In this document: positions 34,866 to 43,769 of the stretch, piece by piece
Position numbering within the stretch: the first letter of the stretch is position 1
How the letters are laid out: each line of letters begins with the position of its first letter
Source: Burkholderiales bacterium
Lineage (GTDB): Bacteria > Pseudomonadota > Gammaproteobacteria > Burkholderiales > Nitrosomonadaceae
Assembly (NCBI GenBank): GCA_024235755.1
Contig: JACKLV010000007.1
Coordinates: 1-64,000, forward strand
Direction: 5' to 3'
DNA: 64,000 nucleotides
Program-made: the position numbers and the translations under genes
Notes under the pieces: generated by a model
The model's input: only the letters and a program-made list of their open reading frames with translations
Databases searched by the model: none
Told to the model about the DNA's origin: nothing

Positions 34866-34924
34866 ATTCATATGATATTGCCGAGTACAGCATTATCGTG
34901 GTTGTCCTACAATATCATATGAAT
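34866..34924. repeat. Perfect 15-bp inverted repeat between convergent genes
   Basis: ATTCATATGATATTG (34866-34880) and CAATATCATATGAAT (34910-34924) are exact reverse complements, separated by 29 bp. It lies between the convergent thermonuclease and SH3-protein genes. It could form a long hairpin in both transcripts, acting as a bidirectional terminator, although no T run follows; alternatively it is a terminal pair of a tiny insertion. Confidence 0.8.
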
Positions 34925-34964
34925 ATGAGTAGTATTATAGTCGTTGAAAAATGCAATATAGCGG

Positions 34965-35651
34965 TTAAAAACCACCATACCGGGAACGCCTACCCCAATT
35001 GATTTTAGGAATGATCATACCCAGCAATAAACCACCTAGCAGCACCAGCGCTCCTGTGACAAACCAGTCTTTTTCATTACTGCTGCTAAGTGCGCTGTAT
35101 TCCGCTTGCAATGTTTCAAGTTGCGATTTCGTTTCAACAAATTTCTGATGCAACTGTTTATTTTCCGCATCTATCGCTAAAACATTCGCTGCAGTACTTT
35201 TAATATCATCCAATTGCTGTTCCAGTTGCTTTTTTTCCTGTTCGAGATCTGCAACTCGTTTATTAATATTTTTGTATTCAGCTTTGATCATGTTCGTTTG
35301 GCTATGGATGCTGCTGTTTTGCTGAGGCTCAGTGCTGGTCACATGTTTGACCAGCTGTTCCAACTGAACTCTGGCCGCCGGTTCGCGCATGAGATAGCGG
35401 CTTAATACCCAGCCTTCGGTACCCCCATGCGTCCTGACGAGCGAATACCCATTTTCTACATCCTGTTCGAGTAACTCAAGCGATGTACCGCTTTTTAACA
35501 TGCGCTGGATTGCATGTTTGCCACTGGGGCCACTGCGCAACATTATTTCAAAACGATCCGTGACGTAACGCTGCTCTGCTGCAATCTGGTTGGAAAAAAA
35601 TATACAAAAGATAATAAAAATCGAAAATATGATGCGATTACTTTTTTTCAT
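34965..35651 (-). CDS. TIGR04211-type SH3 domain protein
   Basis: A 228-residue envelope protein. It has a signal peptide (IIFSIFIIFCIFFSNQIAAE), a bacterial SH3 domain (YVTDRFEIMLRSGPSGKHAI; GYSLVRTHGGTEGWVLSRYL), a coiled coil of about 70 residues (ADLEQEKKQLEQQLDDIKS) and one C-terminal membrane helix (GALVLLGGLLLGMIIPKI). This order matches the YgiM/TIGR04211 family, whose role is undefined. It sits where sdhB would be expected, downstream of sdhA on the same strand. Confidence 0.87.
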   Translation of the reverse strand: MKKSNRIIFSIFIIFCIFFSNQIAAEQRYVTDRFEIMLRSGPSGKHAIQRMLKSGTSLELLEQDVENGYSLVRTHGGTEGWVLSRYLMREPAARVQLEQLVKHVTSTEPQQNSSIHSQTNMIKAEYKNINKRVADLEQEKKQLEQQLDDIKSTAANVLAIDAENKQLHQKFVETKSQLETLQAEYSALSSSNEKDWFVTGALVLLGGLLLGMIIPKINWGRRSRYGGF

Positions 35652-35744
35652 CGTGATCTTTAGAGAGAGCTGTTAAGAGTTAATTTGCAAAACCGACAAG
35701 GTCAGGACAGAATAGATAGGTAACAATATAAATGCTAGGGGACG

Positions 35745-37508
35745 TTAATAGGTTCTTTTTTTGGGAGGAAATGAGTCCACTGTCAGCGGTTTCAGACGAA
35801 CAGGTTTGTAATCCAGGCGATTGCCTTCGCTGAAAAACAGCGTATGTTTCAGCCAGTTGTCATCATCACGCTCAGGAAAATCGTCGCGCGCATGCGCGCC
35901 ACGGCTTTCGCGCCGTGCTTCGGCCGAAACCATTGTCGCCATTGCAACTTCTTTCATGTTATCGAGTTCCAACGCTTCGACCCGTGCAGTATTGAAGACG
36001 CTGCTTTTATCCTTGATTTCAGTGCGATCTACACGCCTGGCGATTTCTTTGATTTTCTCTACACCCTGCATCAGCGTATCTTCAAAACGGAACACACCAC
36101 AATAAGTTTGCATAGTCTTGCATAATGCATCGGTCACTTGGGCAACACTTTCACCATCCGTTTGATTTTCCAGCCGATCGAGCCTGGACATAGTCTTATC
36201 GGCAGCATCGGAGGGCAAAGGTTTATGATGCGCGTTAATTTTTAAATCTTCGATAATCTGGTTGGCTGCCGCACGGCCAAAAACGACAATATCCAACAAA
36301 GAATTGGTACCCAGCCGATTGGCACCATGCACCGAAACACAAGCGCACTCACCCACCGCATAAAAACCGGTAACGATTTCTTCCGGCCCTGTTTTATACG
36401 GCGCCACAACTTGTCCAAAAAAATTAGTCGGAATGCCACCCATCATATAATGCGCTGTCGGCACCACAGGGATGGGATCATGAATCGGATCGGCATGCGC
36501 AAATTTTATCGCCAGTTCACGGATTCCGGGCAATCTTGACTTGATGATATCCGCGCCCAGATGATCCAGCTTTAACAGCAAGTGGTCGCTTTCTTCGCCA
36601 CAGCCGCGCCCTTCCTTGATTTCGATAGTCATTGCACGCGCGACCACATCACGGCTAGCAAGATCCTTGGCATTGGGTGCGTAACGTTCCATAAAACGCT
36701 CGCCATCGCGGTTAATCAAATAACCGCCTTCCCCTCTCACCGCCTCGCTGATCAATACACCAACACCGTGAATACCGGTCGGGTGAAATTGCCAGAACTC
36801 CATATCTTCGAGGGGAATGCCTGCGCGCGCCGCAATACCGAGTCCGTCGCCGGTATTAGTCAACGCATTGGTATTCGCCTGGAAAATACGTCCGCCTCCA
36901 CCGGTTGCAAATAGTGTAGCTTTAGCCTGTAAAATGAACACATCACCGGTTTCCATTTCCATCGCTACGACGCCCAGTACATCACCAATTTGGTCGCGAA
37001 TCAAATCCAGGCACATCCATTCGACAAAAAACTGTGTATTTGCGCTGACATTACGCTGATACAACGTATGCAAAAGCGCATGGCCGGTACGATCCGCAGC
37101 CGCACAAGAACGTGTGGCCTGGGCGCCGCCAAAATGCTGGGACTGCCCGCCAAACGGACGCTGGTAAATTTTACCGTTTTCCAGTCGGTCAAACGGCATA
37201 CCAAAATGCTCCAGTTCGTACACGACTTCACTGGCCTGACGGCACATAAATTCGATCGCGTCCTGATCGCCGAGATAATCCGAACCTTTGACTGTATCGT
37301 ACATATGCCAATGCCAGTTATCCTCAGTCACATTACCCAGCGAAGCAGCAATGCCTCCCTGAGCTGAAACAGTATGCGAGCGTGTGGGAAAAACTTTCGA
37401 CAATACAGCCACTTTGAGCCCTGCTTCGGATAATTGCAATGCGGCACGCATACCTGCGCCTCCTGCACCAACGATGACCACATCGAATTTTCTTGTTACA
37501 ACCGCCAC
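35745..37508 (-). CDS. sdhA: Succinate dehydrogenase flavoprotein subunit
   Basis: A 587-residue SdhA. The FAD dinucleotide fold is VVIVGAGGAGMRAALQLSEA, the covalent flavin histidine is H45 (RSHTVSAQGGIAA), the active-site region is HPTGIHGVGVLISEAVRGEG, and the substrate segment is RESRGAHARDDFPERDDDNW. Length and C terminus (VDSFPPKKRTY) are normal. It oxidises succinate to fumarate in complex II. It lies one base after sdhD. The iron-sulfur subunit gene sdhB does not follow. Confidence 0.96.
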   Translation of the reverse strand: MAVVTRKFDVVIVGAGGAGMRAALQLSEAGLKVAVLSKVFPTRSHTVSAQGGIAASLGNVTEDNWHWHMYDTVKGSDYLGDQDAIEFMCRQASEVVYELEHFGMPFDRLENGKIYQRPFGGQSQHFGGAQATRSCAAADRTGHALLHTLYQRNVSANTQFFVEWMCLDLIRDQIGDVLGVVAMEMETGDVFILQAKATLFATGGGGRIFQANTNALTNTGDGLGIAARAGIPLEDMEFWQFHPTGIHGVGVLISEAVRGEGGYLINRDGERFMERYAPNAKDLASRDVVARAMTIEIKEGRGCGEESDHLLLKLDHLGADIIKSRLPGIRELAIKFAHADPIHDPIPVVPTAHYMMGGIPTNFFGQVVAPYKTGPEEIVTGFYAVGECACVSVHGANRLGTNSLLDIVVFGRAAANQIIEDLKINAHHKPLPSDAADKTMSRLDRLENQTDGESVAQVTDALCKTMQTYCGVFRFEDTLMQGVEKIKEIARRVDRTEIKDKSSVFNTARVEALELDNMKEVAMATMVSAEARRESRGAHARDDFPERDDDNWLKHTLFFSEGNRLDYKPVRLKPLTVDSFPPKKRTY

Positions 37509-37509
37509 A

Positions 37510-37863
37510 TCAACTCCATAAAATTTCGGCTGCCCACATCAGGTATGCCATCAGGGAAACAATCACCAGAATTTGCAGTGTCAGGCGAATAGCCACGGGT
37601 TTTATATAATCCATCAATACATTGCGGATGCCCACCCACGCATGCCACATCAGTGATGCTAAAAACAGAAATGATGCAATACGCATCCCGGGATAATTGA
37701 AAATTGCCACCCACTCTGCTTGATTTTGCGGCGCAGAAACAAAGACAATTATTGTAAGCAAAACAATATAGACCGCCATCAACACTGCTGTCACACGTTG
37801 CGCCAGCCAGTCTTTCAGCCCGTAATGCGCACCAGTAATAATACGGCCTGACTGTTTTACCAT
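37510..37863 (-). CDS. sdhD: Succinate dehydrogenase membrane anchor SdhD
   Basis: 117 residues with three helices. The N terminus GAHYGLKDWLAQRVTAVLMA carries the SdhD-type SxR-like quinone region, and HAWVGIRNVLMDYIKP carries the heme-ligand-type histidine and Asp-Tyr. The start is the ATG at 37863, overlapping the sdhC stop (ATGGTAA); the longer frame to 37989 reads through sdhC. With SdhC it anchors the complex and binds ubiquinone. Confidence 0.9.
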   Translation of the reverse strand: MVKQSGRIITGAHYGLKDWLAQRVTAVLMAVYIVLLTIIVFVSAPQNQAEWVAIFNYPGMRIASFLFLASLMWHAWVGIRNVLMDYIKPVAIRLTLQILVIVSLMAYLMWAAEILWS

Positions 37864-38246
37864 AGAACGATTCCCAAGGTTAACGTCAGTAAGATACTGA
37901 CTGCCAGTACCCATTGACTGCTTGCGCGCGCTTGTCCAAGCGCAATGCCATAGTGTAAATCCAGTGCAAGATGGCGTATACCTGCACACAAATGATGCAG
38001 AAAAACCCAGATAAAAAAGATAGCAGTCAGCTTCACTAGCGGATTCTGAAAAACCGTTTGCAGGATTTCAAAACTTTCCGGTGATTCAAGCAACAACTGC
38101 AAGCCATAAAGCAGTATAGGTATGCCTGGAAAAAACAACAGCACACCGCTGATACGGTGCATGATCGACACAATAGCCGGCAGTGGTTGACTGATCTTAA
38201 ACAGATTGAGATGCTTGGGGCGTTTATTCAGGAATTTCGCTTCCAT
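37857..38246 (-). CDS. sdhC: Succinate dehydrogenase cytochrome b556 subunit SdhC
   Basis: 129 residues with three helices. The family pattern is RPKHLNLFKISQPLPAIVSI then MHRISGVLLFF, with the heme-binding HHLCAGIRHLALDLHYG. I start at the ATG at 38246, since upstream residues of the longer frame do not fit. It is the first gene of sdhCDA; its promoter should lie in the 325 bp shared with the divergent Wzz-like gene. Confidence 0.92.
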   Translation of the reverse strand: MEAKFLNKRPKHLNLFKISQPLPAIVSIMHRISGVLLFFPGIPILLYGLQLLLESPESFEILQTVFQNPLVKLTAIFFIWVFLHHLCAGIRHLALDLHYGIALGQARASSQWVLAVSILLTLTLGIVLW

Positions 38247-38571
38247 GCATGAAACCTTGATAATGGTCGATTTAAAGATAGATTCAACGATAACGCACTT
38301 TACTGCTATTAAGTGTAGTCTGTTATACTCCATCATACAAGTCACAGTGGAAGTTATAGTGTGGCATAAAGAGTTTGCTTGACTAAAATTTCAGGTTATC
38401 AGCATACCAAGAAAATTTTTGTCACGGATTTACATTACTGTTTTTATTTGCGAACAACGATATCCGTCTGATTCATAATCATTTTGTAGACGAAAAAAGT
38501 ACTGCGCATGAAAATTCGATTATTGTTCAACACATTGAAAATGTAACAATCCAGAAAAAGCGTATCATTTC
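38247..38571. other. Divergent promoter region (sdhC / Wzz-like gene)
   Basis: 325 bp, AT-rich, with no gene. It must hold promoters in both directions. No riboswitch, operator or strong hairpin was recognised. Confidence 0.5.
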
Positions 38572-40569
38572 GTGACTATGTCTAGCCGCTTGCCTTCGGA
38601 AACAGTTGTATCCCTCAATGACGCCAGCAATGACTGGTATCCCCCGCAGCATGAACCTAAGCCATGGTTTAGATCGCGTAGATTAATCATTTTTACGATC
38701 GCTTTTTTAACCAGCGCGGCATTAACGCTAGGTTATGTTTACTCCCGGCCTGCTATTTATCTGAGTTACGCGACGCTTTTGACCGTCGCCAAAACAGCAA
38801 TTGATCTGCCTAGCGGCGATGCCGATATTCAGCATGTCGCCATTCAAAAACAAATTCTGTTGGGTTCGGAATTACTGACGGAAACGTCGAGAAGACTAAA
38901 AACAGTGAATGATACTGGAGTTCAGATCAACTTGAGTTCCGGTGAAATCCGTCAAATGCTCGATGTCAGACCGGTTCCCGAGACCAACCTGATAGAAATG
39001 GTTGCCGAAGGACCTGAACCTGAAATATTACCATTGCTGATCAATACCTGGATCGATGTGTATCTGGATGCCAGAGCGGCGGAAGTTTCACGATTATTGG
39101 GCGATACGACGCAGATTATCCAGGATGAACTCGATGGTTTGGCAAAGAAAATTCAATTAAAACGCGTCGAGCTTGACCAGTTTAGGCAGGAGCACGATAT
39201 CGCTTCTATAGAGCGCGAAGAAAATGAAGCCTTGGCAAGGCTAAAGGGTTTGAACGAGTCACTTAACGATGCCAGTGAAGACGAAGTCAAAGCCAAAGCC
39301 AAACTAGATGCAATCAATAAGGCAATCGAGCGCGGCCAGGCAGTGGTGCCGCAGGAGGATACGCGCACTTTGAGTCTGCTTGAAGACCGGGCGCAGGAGC
39401 TGCGTCAGCAACTAGCGGAACTGAATCTGCGTTATACCCAGGAGTATCTCAATTTATCGCCTTCACTCAAAGTAATCCCCGAACAACTCAGCGCGCTTGA
39501 AGCGGAAATCAAACGCATGCGTCAGCACGGCCAAACGGTGGTTCAATCCGACGCACAACAGGAATATGCCGCAGCAAAACAGACTGCTGATGAAATACGT
39601 CAGCAACTTAATGCACATAAAAAAAAGGCGACCGCCTTTTCAGCCCGTTTCACAGAACATGAGGCGTTAAAAGGCGATCTTGAAGCGTTGGAAAGCTTGT
39701 ATCGCGAATCGCAAGAGCGACTGGTTCAGATTGAAACAAGATACGCGGGCAAGTACCCGCAAGTCGATGTAATAGAACGGGCTTTTCTACCCGGCGCACC
39801 CGTGTATCCGGATTATTTGCGTGATACAGGCATTGCTACGGCTGTATCGATCATATTCAGCCTGTTCTGTGTTTGGATTGCCGAGTTCCTGACGCGCAAA
39901 ACCGAACCGAAACCTGTGGTCAATCTTTCAGGCATTCATTTATACGACAGGCAAATCAAACAGGATTCATTCGAGCTTCCGCGGCAATCAGTCGATCAAC
40001 TGCCGGTGCAGAATCCCGTCTTAAGCAGCCCGCCTCCAAGGGAAATTCCCGCGCAGCAGATCAGCGTATTACTGCTCAGTGCCGGTGATAAGGAGAAATT
40101 GTTGATTGCCCTGTTGCTTAGCGGCGCAACTCTGGAAGAAATTACTATGATTAAACAGGAAGATATCGATGCCGACAATGGAAAACTGATGATTCATGGC
40201 AAGTCACCGCGTGTACTGCCACTTAGTCCGGTATTGAAGTCCCTTTTTGCTAGCGACACTTGCCGCCTGACCGATTCATCCGGAGATCTGTTGTCCGAAG
40301 AAGACCTTGCCGCATTGCTGACTTGTGCGATTGCCGATGCGGATTTGTCTGAGAGTGGTGAAATCAACGCCGATTCATTGCGTCAGACTTATCTGATTTA
40401 CCTGGTCAAGCAAGGCATTCGCCTTGCGGAGCTTGAAAAAATTGCAGGCTATATTCCACCAAAAATACTGTCGAGCTATAGTCTATACCAACCTGCCGGA
40501 CCCAAACGTTCCTATGATGAAATTGACTTGGTTTATCCTGAACTGCACAATGTGCAGTTCACGTCATAA
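38572..40569 (+). CDS. Wzz/GumC-like chain-length protein fused to a degenerate tyrosine-recombinase-like domain
   Basis: 665 residues (GTG at 38572; an ATG at 38578 is an equally good start). The first part is a polysaccharide co-polymerase type protein: membrane helix at ~36-58 (IIFTIAFLTSAALTLGYVYS), a long periplasmic coiled coil (~170-400), and a second helix at ~420-441 (GIATAVSIIFSLFCVWIAEF) preceded by the proline-containing PGAPVYPDY. Residues ~496-655 should be cytoplasmic and read like the catalytic half of a phage-type integrase. They show LLLSGATLEEITMIKQEDID, GKLMIHGKSPRVLPLSP (K544), NADSLRQTYLIYLVKQGI (R604) and SSYSLYQP (Y636/Y639). The first Arg position is Thr520, the HxxR histidine is Asp and the later His is Tyr627, so recombinase activity is unlikely. 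No polysaccharide genes adjoin it. Fold inference is by eye. Confidence 0.7.
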   Translation: MTMSSRLPSETVVSLNDASNDWYPPQHEPKPWFRSRRLIIFTIAFLTSAALTLGYVYSRPAIYLSYATLLTVAKTAIDLPSGDADIQHVAIQKQILLGSELLTETSRRLKTVNDTGVQINLSSGEIRQMLDVRPVPETNLIEMVAEGPEPEILPLLINTWIDVYLDARAAEVSRLLGDTTQIIQDELDGLAKKIQLKRVELDQFRQEHDIASIEREENEALARLKGLNESLNDASEDEVKAKAKLDAINKAIERGQAVVPQEDTRTLSLLEDRAQELRQQLAELNLRYTQEYLNLSPSLKVIPEQLSALEAEIKRMRQHGQTVVQSDAQQEYAAAKQTADEIRQQLNAHKKKATAFSARFTEHEALKGDLEALESLYRESQERLVQIETRYAGKYPQVDVIERAFLPGAPVYPDYLRDTGIATAVSIIFSLFCVWIAEFLTRKTEPKPVVNLSGIHLYDRQIKQDSFELPRQSVDQLPVQNPVLSSPPPREIPAQQISVLLLSAGDKEKLLIALLLSGATLEEITMIKQEDIDADNGKLMIHGKSPRVLPLSPVLKSLFASDTCRLTDSSGDLLSEEDLAALLTCAIADADLSESGEINADSLRQTYLIYLVKQGIRLAELEKIAGYIPPKILSSYSLYQPAGPKRSYDEIDLVYPELHNVQFTS

Positions 40570-40736
40570 ATAATCTTCACTACTGTGCCGAGTTCGCACC
40601 CAAGGTTAACAGAGGTCAGAGGTGAAAACAGTGGCAAAAATAATGAGCTATTGATTGAGCTTTCATCGTATTTTGCCTCCATGATAAAATGACCGCTTTA
40701 AATTAACTCAGTCTCTCGATTCGATATTTTCTCTTA

Positions 40737-40940
40737 ATGATACACATTACAATCAATGGCGAAACTCGTCAATTCGATCAATCCATCAATATTGCGCAGT
40801 TTATTGATGAAAACAACTTACAAGGTAAACGAATCGCCATAGAGCGAAACGGCGAGATCGTGCCGCGCAGTCAGTTTACTGAACAGTTTCTGGCCGATGG
40901 GGATCGTCTCGAAGTGGTTGTTGCAGTCGGCGGCGGTTAA
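40737..40940 (+). CDS. thiS: Sulfur carrier protein ThiS
   Basis: 67 residues with the ubiquitin-like ThiS pattern (ITINGETRQFDQSINIAQFI; NGEIVPRSQF) and the required C-terminal Gly-Gly (VVVAVGGG). The C-terminal thiocarboxylate donates sulfur for the thiazole ring of thiamin. thiG follows 146 bp downstream. No TPP riboswitch was recognised upstream. Confidence 0.93.
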   Translation: MIHITINGETRQFDQSINIAQFIDENNLQGKRIAIERNGEIVPRSQFTEQFLADGDRLEVVVAVGGG

Positions 40941-41086
40941 TATTCACAAGATATCCGTAAATTACCCTGCATGTTGCTTATGGCGGAACGCTCTAACATC
41001 ATAAGGATTTGCAGGTAAATTGTAGGTTACAACGTACTGACATTCTGTTTATCAAGCAACTCTGATTCAATTTATTACAGTATTTC

Positions 41087-41881
41087 ATGGACAATCTCAT
41101 CATTGCCGGAAAAACCTATGCTTCAAGACTCCTGGTCGGCACAGGCAAATATAAAGATTTCACGGAAACCCGTGCGGCCATTGAAGCAAGTGGCGCGGAA
41201 ATCATCACGGTGGCGATTCGCCGCACCAATATCGGTCAGCATGCCGATGAACCCAATCTGTTGGACAGCGTGCCGCCGTCTCAATTTACCCTATTGCCCA
41301 ATACGGCAGGCTGCTACACGCTGGATGACGCGGTTCGAACCTTACGCCTGGCGCGTGAACTGCTCGACGGCCACAATCTGGTCAAATTGGAAGTGCTGGG
41401 CAACCCGGAAACGCTTTATCCGAATATGGTAGAAACAATCAAAGCAGCGGAAATATTGGTCAAAGAAGGATTCGATGTGATGGTTTACACCTCCGACGAT
41501 CCGATCGCAGCCAAGCAGCTTGAAGAAATCGGTTGTGTTGCCATTATGCCGCTGGCTTCATTAATTGGTTCAGGCATGGGCATCCTGAATCCATGGAATT
41601 TACAAATTATTATCGACAACGCCAAAGTTCCGGTGCTGGTTGATGCCGGTGTCGGCACGGCATCTGATGCGGCAATAGCCATGGAACTTGGCTGCGATGG
41701 CGTCTTGATGAACACCGCAATCGCCGCGGCGCAAAACCCAGTGCTAATGGCATCGGCCATGCGCAAAGCCGTCGAAGCCGGGCGTGAAGCATATCTAGCT
41801 GGACGTATGGCAAAAAAAATATATACTGCCAGTCCAAGCTCACCCGTTGAAGGCGTGATTGCCAGCGCACAATCAAAATGA
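41087..41881 (+). CDS. thiG: Thiazole synthase ThiG
   Basis: 264 residues, a TIM-barrel enzyme that makes the thiazole phosphate from deoxyxylulose 5-phosphate, dehydroglycine and ThiS-thiocarboxylate. Family motifs are SRLLVGTGKYKDF, LLPNTAGCYT, VKLEVLGNPETLYPN (Schiff-base lysine), GSGMGILNPWNLQII and VDAGVGTASDAAIAMELGCD. Length is normal. It is same-strand with thiS and trmB, 26 bp before the latter. Confidence 0.95.
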   Translation: MDNLIIAGKTYASRLLVGTGKYKDFTETRAAIEASGAEIITVAIRRTNIGQHADEPNLLDSVPPSQFTLLPNTAGCYTLDDAVRTLRLARELLDGHNLVKLEVLGNPETLYPNMVETIKAAEILVKEGFDVMVYTSDDPIAAKQLEEIGCVAIMPLASLIGSGMGILNPWNLQIIIDNAKVPVLVDAGVGTASDAAIAMELGCDGVLMNTAIAAAQNPVLMASAMRKAVEAGREAYLAGRMAKKIYTASPSSPVEGVIASAQSK

Positions 41882-41907
41882 CGGGCAAACAATAAAAATA
41901 TCGGTTC

Positions 41908-42603
41908 ATGACTCACGCCATCCGCAGTTTTGTCCTGCGCCAGGGAAGAATCTCGAATGCACAACGCCGTGCTTGCAAAACGCTGCTTCCCAAGTATGGC
42001 ATTCCTTTTGCGCACGAACAAATTAGTCTGGAAGCCGTATTCAACCGGAATGCACCCAAAATTCTTGAAATCGGCTTTGGTATGGGCGAAACAACGGCGG
42101 ATATCGCGCATTCCCATCCCGGCCAAGATTATCTGGCGGTCGAAGTGCATACGCCCGGTGTGGGCAATCTGCTCAATCAGATCGAAACACGGGAGCTTAC
42201 CAATCTGCGCATTATTCAACACGATGCCGTTGATGTAATGCAACATATGCTGCCTCCCATGTGTCTTGACGGCGTACATATTTTTTTCCCCGATCCTTGG
42301 CCCAAGGTAAAACACCATAAACGTCGTCTGATTCAACCGGCATTTATCTCTCGGCTGTGCAAACACCTGAAACACGATGCCTACATTCATCTTGCAACAG
42401 ACTGGGAAGAATACGCCCAGCATATGCTCGAAGTACTCGACAATGAATCATTGCTGTACAACACTGCCACTGATTATACAAGCCGTCCGGATTACCGGCC
42501 TTTGACCAAATTTGAACAGCGCGGCATCAAGCTCGGACATGCAGTATGGGATTTAATCTTTCGGCGCAATTCAAATATTTTTCCACATACAGAAAATGTG
42601 TAA
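41908..42603 (+). CDS. trmB: tRNA (guanine-N7-)-methyltransferase
   Basis: 231 residues. The SAM-binding motif is ILEIGFGMGETTADIA and the TrmB signature is HIFFPDPWPKVKHHKRRLIQ; the C-terminal TKFEQRGIKLGHAVWDLIF is also typical. It forms m7G46 in tRNA. The spacing after thiG suggests one transcript, an arrangement common in proteobacteria. Confidence 0.95.
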   Translation: MTHAIRSFVLRQGRISNAQRRACKTLLPKYGIPFAHEQISLEAVFNRNAPKILEIGFGMGETTADIAHSHPGQDYLAVEVHTPGVGNLLNQIETRELTNLRIIQHDAVDVMQHMLPPMCLDGVHIFFPDPWPKVKHHKRRLIQPAFISRLCKHLKHDAYIHLATDWEEYAQHMLEVLDNESLLYNTATDYTSRPDYRPLTKFEQRGIKLGHAVWDLIFRRNSNIFPHTENV

Positions 42604-42688
42604 AATAGGCTGATTGATAATTATTCCTACCCATACTATAGTAACTCTATTGATAAATCGGCTAACCCATTTCATTTTTGGCAATCAC

Positions 42689-43717
42689 ATGTATATTCCA
42701 AGTATTAAATTTCACTACATAACATTATCGTTATTCGCAACGCTTTCTTTCTTTACAATCAGTCCGGCTCATGCAGAACAGGTTGTTGTTTACTCAGCCA
42801 GGATTGAGCAACTCATCAAACCCATGTTCGATGTATTTACTGAAAAAACGGGTATCCAGGTTAAATTCACCACGGATAAAGAAGGTGCTTTACTTGCCCG
42901 GTTGAAAGCGGAAGGTAAAAACACGCCTGCCGATATGCTGATTACAGCAGATGCCGGCAATTTATGGGCTGCGGCACAGGCAGGCTTATTCAGATCCTAT
43001 GATTCGCAAATACTCAAATCAAATATACCCGAGCATTTACGCGATCCCAATAATGAATGGTTCGGATTATCCATCCGGGCACGTACGATTGTTTACAATA
43101 CCGACAAAGTCGATCCTGCCGATTTGTCCACATACGAAGATCTTGCCGACCCTAAATGGAAAAACCGGCTATGTCTGCGCACGTCAAAAAAAGTCTATAA
43201 CCAATCGCTGGTGGCCATGATGATTGCCGAACATGGTGAGGCTGAAACAGAAAACATCGTTAAGGGCTGGGTATCCAATCTGGCAACTGCTCCGCTTTCC
43301 GACGATACGCGCGCTATGGAATTCGTGGCGGCCGGCCGGTGCGACGTGACAATCGTCAATACGTATTATTTCGGACGTCTGATGCAAAAAAACCCAGATT
43401 TACCGCTGGCAATTTTCTGGCCCAATCAAAAAATTGTTGATGACGGCGGAGTTCATGTCAACATTTCCGGCGCCGGACTCACGCGTTACGGTAAAAACCC
43501 GCGAGCAGCGGAACAGCTATTGGAATTCTTATCATCGATTCAGGCGCAAAAACTGTTTGCTGAAGTCAACATGGAATATCCAGTCAATCCGAATATTGCG
43601 CCCGATCCTGCTGTCACGTCCTGGGGGAGTTTTAAACAAAGCCGCATTAATCTAGTGAAGGCCGGAGAATTACAGGCAGCGGCCGTCAAGCTGATGGATC
43701 GCGCAGGCTACCGGTAA
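42689..43717 (+). CDS. Ferric-iron ABC transporter substrate-binding protein (FbpA/FutA-like)
   Basis: About 342 residues from the ATG at 42689; the longer frame starts with TTG at 42614 without signal features. The signal peptide is HYITLSLFATLSFFTISPAH then AEQVVVYSAR. The tandem tyrosines NTYYFGR and the hinge GVHVNISGAGL match ferric-binding proteins, in which two adjacent Tyr bind iron. It acts in the periplasm with the permease encoded 52 bp downstream. Confidence 0.87.
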   Translation: MYIPSIKFHYITLSLFATLSFFTISPAHAEQVVVYSARIEQLIKPMFDVFTEKTGIQVKFTTDKEGALLARLKAEGKNTPADMLITADAGNLWAAAQAGLFRSYDSQILKSNIPEHLRDPNNEWFGLSIRARTIVYNTDKVDPADLSTYEDLADPKWKNRLCLRTSKKVYNQSLVAMMIAEHGEAETENIVKGWVSNLATAPLSDDTRAMEFVAAGRCDVTIVNTYYFGRLMQKNPDLPLAIFWPNQKIVDDGGVHVNISGAGLTRYGKNPRAAEQLLEFLSSIQAQKLFAEVNMEYPVNPNIAPDPAVTSWGSFKQSRINLVKAGELQAAAVKLMDRAGYR

Positions 43718-43769
43718 TTGGCCTCAGACTCAGAACCGCATTCCTGGAATACTTTGAGTTAATGGACAT

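Noticed and set aside
40941..41086. TPP riboswitch near thiS/thiG
   Set aside because: I looked for the conserved CTGAGA and ACCTGATCTGG blocks and found neither.
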